The translations under genes and the position numbers were made by a program. Shown here piece after piece: positions 34,764 through 42,751 of a stretch of 64,000 bases of DNA. The stretch comes from Flavobacterium glycines (GTDB lineage Bacteria > Bacteroidota > Bacteroidia > Flavobacteriales > Flavobacteriaceae): contig NZ_FNEO01000004.1 in the NCBI RefSeq assembly GCF_900100165.1, positions 1 to 64,000 on the forward strand, given 5' to 3'. The notes under the pieces are model-generated. The model had not been told where the DNA came from. It worked only from the letters and a program-made list of their open reading frames with translations, and made no database searches. Position 1 is the stretch's first letter. Each line of letters starts with the position of its first letter.

Positions 34764-35689
34764 CGTTTCAGCTGATAAAACTCTTCTAACAAATCTGTTG
34801 ATTTTCTTTCGACCGTATCTTTTTTAAATGTAAATGCATAGCCTTTAGGCATAGATACAGCACGTCTGTTTAATAAAGGTTTCTTTCCATCCAAATATTT
34901 CATCCATCCAAACATTAATCTTGATACAAATAACCAGCTACTCCTGACTAACCTATGGGAACTACTATTGATTAAATAATTTGACAGGGTAACCGCAACG
35001 ATAGAAGCGTTCCCTTCTGTAATTTCAACATCTTCAACCGCACATTTTTCAAACAAACTTCGCATACCTGTAAAAGTAAATCTAAAAAAATCATAGGGCT
35101 CTGAATGATACGGAAAATTCTGTGGTGCTTCAATTTGGAGTAAGCCTCCAACTTTGGTAACTCTTTGTAATTCCTGACAAAATTTCCAAGGATTAATTGT
35201 ATGTTCTATTACCTGTGCTGCTAAAACCAAGTCAAAACAATTGGCTGCAAAGGGAATAAAATGACCATCAAAAATGTAATCGGGTTTGAATTGATTATGG
35301 ACATCCGAAGTTATGACCTCACAATGTGAAAACTTATTTTTATAGTACGAAATCTTTTCACCTGCACCAATAATTAATATTTTACTTCCATTAGCTATTT
35401 TTTTTGATAATCCATCATATCTCTTTTCAATATTGAAATCTTCACAAAGAGAAGGCAGCAATTTTCTTCTAATAAAATTTTTGAGATTAGAAGTATCCAG
35501 ATAATCACCATCCTGAGTTGTTTTTTTAGCATTAACAATATCTTTTTCACTAAATATTGAATTTGCACCAAACAAAACAGGAGTTCCATTAAAAACAGGC
35601 AATTTAGAGTCATCTTCAAAAAGATAATAAGTATCAGTAATTGAAACCAACTTTGATTGCGTATCCGGATGAATAATATTTTCCAGCAT
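34760..35689 (-). CDS. SAM-dependent methyltransferase of the polysaccharide locus
   Basis: 309 residues. A short N-terminal segment (HPDTQSKLVSITDTYYLFEDDSKLPVFNGTPVLF) resembles a Trm112-like fold without its Cys. The class I Rossmann methyltransferase follows: KILIIGAGEKISYYKN (motif I), DYIFDGHFIPFAANCFDLVLAAQVIEH and RVTKVGGLLQIEAPQNFPYHSEPYDFFRFT. It probably methylates a sugar or terminates chain growth; the acceptor is not deducible. It sits 8 bp after a GT2 gene. Confidence 0.82.
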   Translation of the reverse strand: MLENIIHPDTQSKLVSITDTYYLFEDDSKLPVFNGTPVLFGANSIFSEKDIVNAKKTTQDGDYLDTSNLKNFIRRKLLPSLCEDFNIEKRYDGLSKKIANGSKILIIGAGEKISYYKNKFSHCEVITSDVHNQFKPDYIFDGHFIPFAANCFDLVLAAQVIEHTINPWKFCQELQRVTKVGGLLQIEAPQNFPYHSEPYDFFRFTFTGMRSLFEKCAVEDVEITEGNASIVAVTLSNYLINSSSHRLVRSSWLFVSRLMFGWMKYLDGKKPLLNRRAVSMPKGYAFTFKKDTVERKSTDLLEEFYQLKR

Positions 35690-35697
35690 AAGATATA

Positions 35698-36675
35698 TTA
35701 ATTTAAAAGTTGAAACCAGGCAACTATTCTACCTAAAGCTTCAGTAAAGGCCTCTTTTCTCTTAGTAGTGGTAAATATATTACTAAATCGAATCAGTGTC
35801 AATAATAATGTAATAGAATGCCATTTAAATTTATCTTTAAAAACAGGATTCGGGTTTTTAACCCTCCAAACATAAAAGCCATTTTTAACAACCATTTTTC
35901 CGTATTGAAATTGATTGGGCCTACCCGAAGCTTCATGAAAATGATATAACTTTACTTTAGTATTTATAACATTTTTACCAAAAGCTAAAGCCCTTAAAGA
36001 AAAATCGGCGTCTTCATACAAACCATAGTCTTCAAAGTATTTAGAAAACTGAATATTTTCAAAGATGCTTTTCCTAAAAGCCATTGCCATTCCTATCAAC
36101 AAATCAACTTCGTAAATTTTGTCAGTTAACGGAAAACCACAGGTTCTGCTGTGTGAAAAGGCAGGCATCTTTCCCGGCCCTAAATTGGACTGTAAACCTA
36201 AATAATTACGTATCACATTACGCTGCCCTTCTTTGTAAACAAATTTTTCAAAAAGATAATAATGCTTTTTATTATACTTTTTATTTTTATCAATCAACTG
36301 CCATTTATTTTCGTTGACAGCAACACCTCCAGTGCCTATAATATTTTCCTGTTCGAAGGTCTTTATTAATTCTTTAAAATAATCCGGTTCTAAAACCGTA
36401 TCATCATCCAGAAAACAAACAATTTCAGAAGTATCAGCCACTTTGGAAATTCCAAAATTACGTTGTCTTGTCAAACCTCTGTTTTCTTCTGAAACTAAAA
36501 AATAGCTCAGGTTTTGAAATGGATTCCTTTTTAAAAGGGCTTCCGTTTCCTGATTTAAAGAACCATCAATGATTATAATTTCATCCGGATACAAGGTTTG
36601 TCCCTGAACCGATTGCAACAAACGCAACAAAGGTTCAGGACGCATATAAGTACATACGATTAACGTAAATTTCAT
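35698..36675 (-). CDS. Glycosyltransferase family 2
   Basis: 325 residues, GT-A fold: LIVCTYMRPEPLLRLLQSV, DEIIIIDGS and ENRGLTRQRNFGI, with the metal-binding VCFLDDDTVLEPDYF. The C-terminal half carries DYGLYEDADFSLRALAFGK. Inverting transferase; sugar unknown. Its start overlaps the stop of the exostosin-like gene by 4 bp. Confidence 0.88.
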   Translation of the reverse strand: MKFTLIVCTYMRPEPLLRLLQSVQGQTLYPDEIIIIDGSLNQETEALLKRNPFQNLSYFLVSEENRGLTRQRNFGISKVADTSEIVCFLDDDTVLEPDYFKELIKTFEQENIIGTGGVAVNENKWQLIDKNKKYNKKHYYLFEKFVYKEGQRNVIRNYLGLQSNLGPGKMPAFSHSRTCGFPLTDKIYEVDLLIGMAMAFRKSIFENIQFSKYFEDYGLYEDADFSLRALAFGKNVINTKVKLYHFHEASGRPNQFQYGKMVVKNGFYVWRVKNPNPVFKDKFKWHSITLLLTLIRFSNIFTTTKRKEAFTEALGRIVAWFQLLN

Positions 36676-37700
36676 TGTATATCAGCCTTAAAAAGAGAAT
36701 AAATTTTCAAAAAATAAGCATCCCTTTGTAAATGGGTTTGCCATAATTTTCGGTTATTTTGCTGCATTAATTCAAAATCTTCAAAGCTACAGTTTTTATG
36801 AAAATGGATTAAACTTTCGGCTATTTCATTTGATTTTGCTATCACACAATGCTTTTCCCAATTAATTTCATGGCTTAAAGGTAAACTAAAATCGGTATCA
36901 ATGACAAAAGGAATACGCCCCATCGCTAAGGTTTCGTAAAATCGAACAGAGAAATTTCCTACTCCCCTCATACAAAAAGTATAAGGATTTGATTCTATAT
37001 TTTCGAGAAACTCCATTGTCGTTTTTTTCTTTTCTTCTTCCGTCTTAACCCCCGCTCTGTATTGATTTCTAAAAATAAAATCAGTTATGATTTCAGGATT
37101 CTTTTTTAATAATTTTAAATACAGAAATCGTTTTACGCCTGAAGGATAAAAACGTTGGTAATCCGTTTGAATTTTTCCAATAAACCGTCTGAAATTATAT
37201 TTTAAAAAAAGTAAATACTCTTTTATTTTTTTAAAAAAAGAATTATTGGCATGACCTACAAAACCTATTTGAGCTTGTTGTAATTTACCAATCGTTCTAA
37301 ATTCTTTTGACAAAGAACTATAAGGATCATTGACAAAAGAAGGCAAAATAAATGTTTGTGCATTCAATTGAGATGCAAAACCACTTAATCGAAACGTATA
37401 AACCTGATTGTTCATACTTATGCTTTTACCATAATCCCCTCCTGAATACAACCAGACTTTTTTATCTAAATCTAATGCCCTATTTATAAAATCATTTAGT
37501 TTTTGCTGACTTTTACCGGAATCAAATCGGGCTATATCTATAGGAACCACAACAATATCACAATGGGCAATTTCCGAAACGATTTGGTATTTTTCTAATA
37601 AATTAGCATTAGGCACATACCACAAATCAAACAATAGCGGAAAAACGAATTTTCGGTTTTCAGGAATTAAGTAAACAGGATTAACATATAGTTTTAGCAT
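36672..37700 (-). CDS. Exostosin-like glycosyltransferase
   Basis: 342 residues. The C-terminal YTFCMRGVGNFSVRFYETLAMGRIPFVIDTD matches the exostosin/GT47 pattern (a glycine-rich RG.G..S.R.YE...G.IPV.I). The middle has IGFVGHANNSFFKKIKEY, and the N-terminus begins directly with LYVNPVYLIPENRKFVFPLL. Such proteins occur in Bacteroidota capsule loci; donor unknown. It lies 1 bp from the downstream GT2 gene. Confidence 0.75.
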   Translation of the reverse strand: MLKLYVNPVYLIPENRKFVFPLLFDLWYVPNANLLEKYQIVSEIAHCDIVVVPIDIARFDSGKSQQKLNDFINRALDLDKKVWLYSGGDYGKSISMNNQVYTFRLSGFASQLNAQTFILPSFVNDPYSSLSKEFRTIGKLQQAQIGFVGHANNSFFKKIKEYLLFLKYNFRRFIGKIQTDYQRFYPSGVKRFLYLKLLKKNPEIITDFIFRNQYRAGVKTEEEKKKTTMEFLENIESNPYTFCMRGVGNFSVRFYETLAMGRIPFVIDTDFSLPLSHEINWEKHCVIAKSNEIAESLIHFHKNCSFEDFELMQQNNRKLWQTHLQRDAYFLKIYSLFKADIQ

Positions 37701-37701
37701 A

Positions 37702-38502
37702 TCAAAATAATCTTCTTTTTGAAAACCTATTTTTATATGAGAGCAAACCTCTTCTGTTTTTATTATAAAACAAGTATTCTAAATGAAGCCTTATAGCTCT
37801 TATAAATTTTCTCAAATAAAACTTTTTTTTACCTTTAACTAATTGCTTAGAGTTTTCTCTCATTACTGACTTTCCTCCCTCAACGTCTACAACGTATCCA
37901 TTCGAAACAATTCCTATTCTTGCTTTAGATTTAAAAATTCTAATAGCATATTCCGTTTCACCATAATCCCCAGAAGTATTTTCTAAATAAAATCCAAATT
38001 CACTAAAAAAATTTGATCTCACTATAAATACATTATCACTATATTGAAATGCATTTAATAAAAAATTTTTAAACGAAAATTTTGGTATTAATTTTATATT
38101 TTCAGATATTTCAGTCAATTCCTTGAAAAAATAATTCGCTCTAAATCTAACTAAATCAACTTTTTTACTTGCCAATACAAATATTGATTCTTTTATAATT
38201 TTATTGATATCAGAGGTCAATATAAAATCATCCTGACAATATAAAATATAATTTCCTTTACAAGTTCTAATCCCTTTATTAATATTATGAGCCAAACCTT
38301 TATTATAATCTGACAAGACAACATGATTAACTTCTATTGTTTTTAACTTCTCCTGGATATCTTCAGTACTTCCATCATCACTAACAACAATTTCATACTC
38401 AAAATCTAAATCCAACTTTTTAATCGCAGCAACACAATCTTGTAAGTTTTCAAATCTATTGTAGTGTGTTATTAAAAAACTAAGATGTGTTTTATTTTCC
38501 AT
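37702..38502 (-). CDS. Glycosyltransferase family 2
   Basis: 266 residues from the ATG at 38502. An in-frame TTG at 38523 would overlap the upstream gene and is rejected. The GT-A motifs are LSFLITHYNRFENLQDCVAAI, YEIVVSDDGSTEDIQEKL, NKGLAHNINKGI and ILYCQDDFILTSD (DXD equivalent). The C-terminus is strongly basic. The DNA looks more AT-rich than the preceding genes, hinting at separate ancestry. Specificity unknown. Confidence 0.85.
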   Translation of the reverse strand: MENKTHLSFLITHYNRFENLQDCVAAIKKLDLDFEYEIVVSDDGSTEDIQEKLKTIEVNHVVLSDYNKGLAHNINKGIRTCKGNYILYCQDDFILTSDINKIIKESIFVLASKKVDLVRFRANYFFKELTEISENIKLIPKFSFKNFLLNAFQYSDNVFIVRSNFFSEFGFYLENTSGDYGETEYAIRIFKSKARIGIVSNGYVVDVEGGKSVMRENSKQLVKGKKKFYLRKFIRAIRLHLEYLFYNKNRRGLLSYKNRFSKRRLF

Positions 38503-38504
38503 AG

Positions 38505-40034
38505 TTATAATTGATTTGCCCAATATTCACTCCTTTCCCATCTTTGTCTAAAATTTTCATAAAACTTTAGATAGTCCTTAAGTGATTCGTGTTTTAATAA
38601 TTTTAAAAACAATACTAATTTATAACTTTTTAATTGTTGGGCTGTATAATGCTTTTTAAAAGCATACAAAATAGTAGGAGATGGTTTTGGCTGAACGTTC
38701 TCTGATTCCCATTGTTTTTTTATTGGGATTCTAAATCCTCCCATTGGAGCTTTGAGATGCATAATTTTTAAATCAGGAAAATAAATTACATCATGCCCCA
38801 GATTACGCAATTGCAAACCAAAATCAGTATCTTCTCCGTAACCAAATTCTAAAGCCTTATCAAAAGCTACATTTTTCAAACAAGTTGTTTTTACAAAACT
38901 GTTACCCGAGCCAAATATCCCAGATTGGTGAATGGTATTATAATGCTGAATTTCATTGGGCTGTAAATAGGCTGTTGTAATTACTTCGGCTCCATATTGA
39001 ATAGCTTTTTCAAATACATTTTCAATTAATTTTTCATCCAATCGATTGTCATCATCATTTAAAAACACCCATTCACTGCTTACTTCTGCCAAAGCCAAAT
39101 TCCGGGCATTACAAACTCCTGCCTGATGGGTAAAAATATGCTTTATGATAAAAGGCCATTCTTCATTTTGCAAATAATCTAATTCACTTAGACTTTCCGG
39201 ATTGGGATTCTGTTCTACAATAATTATTTTTTCCGGCAAATGCGTTTGCATGGCTAAATCCCGTAAAACATCATAAAGGTATTTTTTTCGACCAATAGTC
39301 GGTATAATAACGTCTATCGTTTTTTTATCAACGGTTTTTAAAATCGATTGTACTGCTATAGCATCTAAATCCAATTTTATTTTTTTTCTGTTCTTAAAAA
39401 ATAAAGCATAGCAAAAAGCGACCAAAGGAAATCGTTTTTCAAACAACAACAAATTTAGAAACAACAATAGCAGCCAACGCTTTTTATAATGTTGTTTCAC
39501 AAATCGGAAAAGAGTACAATTATTAATTGACTCTATCCCTTTTTCATCCTGAGAGCTATTGGCCAGCAAACGAGGTTCAGAATAACAAAAAAGTCCGGCT
39601 AACATTCCTAATTTGGCAACCGAATTTAAGAAATAATTAAAATCTGTATCTCTTTTTATTTTAGCTCCAATTGCATTTAAAACGGATGCATGAATTCCCC
39701 CCACATCACTACTCATTAACCAGGTAGGATAAGTAACGGATTTATTAACTTTTATAAAAGGAGACTCTTCTACATATCCAATCGCATTGGGCATATAATT
39801 TTGTACTCCCGTTGCATAAGAAGTCATTATTTTATGATGATGAAAAATACTTTCCAAACTCTCGAAGTTCAAATTTGATTTTAAATCAATACGGCACCAA
39901 ATAATAAATTGATCAATATTTTTTAATGCAATATCGAATAAAACAGCTGATATATTTTCACCTTGAAAAACAACCAATTCCTGATTATCCTTAACCGCAA
40001 CAACTTTATTATTTTGATGATAAACAATAATCAT
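38505..40034 (-). CDS. Two-domain glycosyltransferase family 2 protein
   Basis: 509 residues. The first 235 form a separate domain of unknown function (IIWCRIDLKSNLNFESLESIFHHHKIM, WLMSSDVGGIHASVL) with one hydrophobic, possibly membrane-associated stretch near 190-215. The GT-A domain starts at about 240 (IDVIIPTIGRKKYLYDVLRDL, HQAGVCNARNLALAEVSSEWVFLNDDDNRLDE, FGYGEDTDFGLQLRNLG). The N-terminal domain may be another transferase fold, as SDVGGIH...N resembles an acceptor loop, but this is a guess. Confidence 0.8.
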   Translation of the reverse strand: MIIVYHQNNKVVAVKDNQELVVFQGENISAVLFDIALKNIDQFIIWCRIDLKSNLNFESLESIFHHHKIMTSYATGVQNYMPNAIGYVEESPFIKVNKSVTYPTWLMSSDVGGIHASVLNAIGAKIKRDTDFNYFLNSVAKLGMLAGLFCYSEPRLLANSSQDEKGIESINNCTLFRFVKQHYKKRWLLLLFLNLLLFEKRFPLVAFCYALFFKNRKKIKLDLDAIAVQSILKTVDKKTIDVIIPTIGRKKYLYDVLRDLAMQTHLPEKIIIVEQNPNPESLSELDYLQNEEWPFIIKHIFTHQAGVCNARNLALAEVSSEWVFLNDDDNRLDEKLIENVFEKAIQYGAEVITTAYLQPNEIQHYNTIHQSGIFGSGNSFVKTTCLKNVAFDKALEFGYGEDTDFGLQLRNLGHDVIYFPDLKIMHLKAPMGGFRIPIKKQWESENVQPKPSPTILYAFKKHYTAQQLKSYKLVLFLKLLKHESLKDYLKFYENFRQRWERSEYWANQL

Positions 40035-40035
40035 T

Positions 40036-41196
40036 CTATCTTTTTTTATGGGTGCTTAGTATTTTTTGATAAAATTCAATATTGTCTTTTACTATCTTTT
40101 TTATATCAAATTTAGCTTCTGTTCTTGTTCTTGCCTGCGTTCCTATTTGCTCACAAAGCGAATTATTCTGCAATAATTGAATAATGTTGGCTGCATATAA
40201 ATCATGATTTTCCGGATGTACTAAAAACCCACTTTCCTGATTAATAATTAATTCCTGTGACCAGCCAATATTAGAATTCACAACGGCTTTTTGCATCGCC
40301 ATGGCTTCAATCGTGACCATTCCCTGAGTCTCTGCAAAAGTTGGAAAAACACAAACATTGGCTTTCCTGATATAATGCTGAACCTCAGCATATGGAATTT
40401 TCCCTATATACTCCACATTTTTCAAATCGGCTGCATTGAATTGATTTTGCATTAATTCCCAGGTCGAAGCTGAATTGGTTTTAATATCAGCTGAATCGCT
40501 GCCAATTAATAGCAATCTGGCTTCAGGATAAGCCTGTAGAACTTTACTGAAAATCCCGGGTAATTCCAAAACCCCTTTTTTTCTTATTAAAGTACCAATA
40601 TATAAAACTAAGCCAGGTTCAAAAACATCAGGAGTAGTATTTGTAAAACTTTCCAAAGTTATTCCGTTAGCTATGGTTTGGATTGTTTTGCTTTTAATAT
40701 TGAATATTTTTTTAGACAATTCTCCGGCAAAAATTGTGGGAGCGATAAAAGCATTGGCTCCTGAGACTGCTAATTTTTCAAAAAAGAAATTCTTCCATTT
40801 TTGTTTTCTTTTCTCCAAATAACAGAAATAAGCATCACTACCATGAAAACGGATTATCAATGGAATTTTGAATTTCATAAATGCGGTAATCCCTGTCCAA
40901 TCAGCGGCTTCCAGTAAATCTATTTTTTCTTTTTTCAGGATTGAATTACAATAATTCTCAATATACTTTCGATGAAAAAACCAACCCAATAGCTTGTATT
41001 TCCTATTTTTAATTAAATGAATTACAACTCCATTTTCAATTATGACTTCCTGTGTTTGTTGGCCATAAACTAAAACAGTAACGCTGACTCCTTCTTTAAC
41101 TAATGCTGTAGTAAGATTTTTTATACTCGTTCCTATTCCGGCAGCATGGGCTACTTTAGCATGAGGAAACTCAGGAGTTAAAAAAGCGATGTGCAT
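40036..41196 (-). CDS. Glycosyltransferase family 4
   Basis: 386 residues, GT-B: FLTPEFPHAKVAHAAGIGTSIKNLT at the N-terminus, LIIRFHGSDAYFCYLE, VLYIGTLIRKKGVLELPGIF at the start of the donor domain and FPTFAETQGMVTIEAMAMQKAVVNS as the ExxxxxxE motif. Retaining transferase; substrate unknown. It abuts the SGNH gene stop directly (no gap). Confidence 0.9.
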   Translation of the reverse strand: MHIAFLTPEFPHAKVAHAAGIGTSIKNLTTALVKEGVSVTVLVYGQQTQEVIIENGVVIHLIKNRKYKLLGWFFHRKYIENYCNSILKKEKIDLLEAADWTGITAFMKFKIPLIIRFHGSDAYFCYLEKRKQKWKNFFFEKLAVSGANAFIAPTIFAGELSKKIFNIKSKTIQTIANGITLESFTNTTPDVFEPGLVLYIGTLIRKKGVLELPGIFSKVLQAYPEARLLLIGSDSADIKTNSASTWELMQNQFNAADLKNVEYIGKIPYAEVQHYIRKANVCVFPTFAETQGMVTIEAMAMQKAVVNSNIGWSQELIINQESGFLVHPENHDLYAANIIQLLQNNSLCEQIGTQARTRTEAKFDIKKIVKDNIEFYQKILSTHKKR

Positions 41197-42078
41197 TTAT
41201 TTCTTAAAAAAATCATTAATAATTCGGGCTGTAAAAATCTTAGCGCCTGTATCATTCATGTGCCCGCAGGAAGAGAAATATTTATTCTCAACTACTACAT
41301 TTTCGTAATTATGAATTTCAGGATAGGCTTTTTTCACTTTTTCAAAATAATTCATCCCTACCACATTCTCACACATTGGTGTCATTACAGCAATAAAATT
41401 AATATTATTTTTTTTGCAAAGGCTTTTAATCTCCTGATAATATTTATTGTGAACTAAGGGTTTTAAATTAACAATATTGTTTTTCATATTGCCCTTTTTA
41501 TGTTTTTGCAATGGATAATAACCTAAATTATCTAAGCTGCTCGTAGCTTCTCCCTTGGCTGTTTTATAAATTTCTCTAAATCCAATTTTAGCATCAAACT
41601 TTATATACCGATAAAAAGGAATATAATAGAGTTCGTTAAAATCTTCTTCGGATTCGAAATGTTTTCTTATTGTTTCTGAATTGTGAATATAGGGCAGAAA
41701 CTTAGCCGAAACACCTTCTGCCTGATGGTCATTTGATAAATTCAAATCGGCTTCAAGGATAAGGTTTTTAATTTCATATTTTCTTTCAATCATTAATTTC
41801 AAAAGTAAAGAAGCTTCGAATAAATGCCCGCCACTCATACCATAATTAAAGGTCCTGAATCCTTTATCTTCAAACATTTCGGAAACAAAATGATTATTGG
41901 CACGCGATGATCCCAAAATTACTACATCGTAATTCCTGTTTTTAGAATTGTAAACGTAATCTACTTTATTGCGATTATTGGATTGTAGGTATACGGAGGT
42001 ATAAGCGTAATCTAATAATACAGCTAATACAATTATTATAATTATTGTTTTTAAAATAAAAAGTATAAACTTTTTCAT
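41197..42078 (-). CDS. Membrane-anchored SGNH-like protein, partner of the MBOAT acyltransferase
   Basis: 293 residues. One N-terminal membrane helix (FILKTIIIIIVLAVLLDYAY) is followed by an extracytoplasmic domain with the nucleophile block DVVILGSSRANNHFV (Ser in GSSRA). A C-terminal block reads YFSSCGHMNDTGAKIFTARII. In SGNH enzymes the last block has Asp-x-x-His; here the Asp position is Ser (SCGH), while its paralogue at 49.1 kb keeps DESH. Such proteins act with MBOAT transporters to place acyl groups on glycans (as AlgI/AlgJ or DltB/DltD). The MBOAT gene is upstream but separated by a GIY-YIG element. Confidence 0.78.
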   Translation of the reverse strand: MKKFILFILKTIIIIIVLAVLLDYAYTSVYLQSNNRNKVDYVYNSKNRNYDVVILGSSRANNHFVSEMFEDKGFRTFNYGMSGGHLFEASLLLKLMIERKYEIKNLILEADLNLSNDHQAEGVSAKFLPYIHNSETIRKHFESEEDFNELYYIPFYRYIKFDAKIGFREIYKTAKGEATSSLDNLGYYPLQKHKKGNMKNNIVNLKPLVHNKYYQEIKSLCKKNNINFIAVMTPMCENVVGMNYFEKVKKAYPEIHNYENVVVENKYFSSCGHMNDTGAKIFTARIINDFFKK

Positions 42079-42174
42079 TCTGTTTTTTTAAATTTATTAA
42101 TTATTCAAAAACTATTTACAGTGTCTAATAAATCAGCTTCTTCCAGTTCTTCAGCATGTTCAGGTTACAGCTAG

Positions 42175-42250
42175 CCTGTCGACTCCGCTTGAGGTAACAA
42201 AATACTCACTAACAACCAACCGTTCTGTCAGGTCGAGCGAAGTCGAGACC
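42175..42250. repeat. 76-bp palindromic repeat, left copy flanking GIY-YIG gene 1
   Basis: Two arms, GTCGACTCCGCTTGAGGTAAC and TGTCAGGTCGAGCGAAGTC, are inversely related around about 30 nt, and the core itself can fold on TCGA stems. 68 of 76 positions match the copy at 42650-42725 in the same orientation. It ends 1 bp before the nuclease stop codon. Confidence 0.88.
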
Positions 42251-42251
42251 T

Positions 42252-42584
42252 TTACAAATCTTTCTCTTCTTTTTCGTCTTTATTTTTATAATGAGTATCA
42301 TTCCTGCATTGAGACAGTCTTGTTAACTCATCATAATTCTCGTCTATTAAAGCCTGTTTCTTTTGTCTACTCCATTTTTTTATTTTTTTCTCAAACTCAA
42401 TTGCTTGGTTAGGTTCAGTAAACTCCTGATAAAAAACTAATTCAACAGGTCTCCTGGAATGCGTATACGCTTCCGGATATTTGCCTGCATTGTGCTCCAT
42501 TAGCCTTCTTTCAACATCTGATGTTACTCCTACATACAATGAATTATCACTACAACGCAAAATATAAACATAATAGAATTTCAT
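42252..42584 (-). CDS. Stand-alone GIY-YIG nuclease (copy 1)
   Basis: A 110-residue single-domain protein. The GIY-YIG pair appears as YYVYIL...LYVG (residues 4-21); the Arg is in DVERRLMEHN and the catalytic Glu in QAIEFEKKIKKWSRQKKQALI. Related YhbQ/UPF0213-type proteins are site-specific nucleases; a branch cuts single-stranded DNA at repeated genomic sites. This copy is about three-quarters identical to the one at 45.8 kb. It is bordered on both sides by the same 76-bp palindromic repeat and interrupts an otherwise tight MBOAT-SGNH gene pair, so it is probably mobile or repeat-associated and not part of glycan synthesis. Confidence 0.9.
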   Translation of the reverse strand: MKFYYVYILRCSDNSLYVGVTSDVERRLMEHNAGKYPEAYTHSRRPVELVFYQEFTEPNQAIEFEKKIKKWSRQKKQALIDENYDELTRLSQCRNDTHYKNKDEKEEKDL

Positions 42585-42649
42585 AATCTAAAAATTTAAA
42601 ACCTAACATCGTAACTCCTCATCTGAAACATAGCCTTTCAACTCCGCTC

Positions 42650-42725
42650 CCTCTCGACTCCGCTCGAGGTGACAAATTGCTCACTAACAACCAATCGTGC
42701 TGTCAGGTCGAGCGGAGTCGAGACC
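42650..42725. repeat. 76-bp palindromic repeat, right copy flanking GIY-YIG gene 1
   Basis: It carries CTCGACTCCGCTCGAG (self-complementary CTCGA/TCGAG stem) and, 31 nt later, TGTCAGGTCGAGCGGAGTCG. It lies between the MBOAT stop and the nuclease start, in direct orientation with the left copy. A partial extra arm (CAACTCCGCTC) precedes it. Confidence 0.88.
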
Positions 42726-42751
42726 CTTTTAAAACATTTTAGAAGTGAAAC

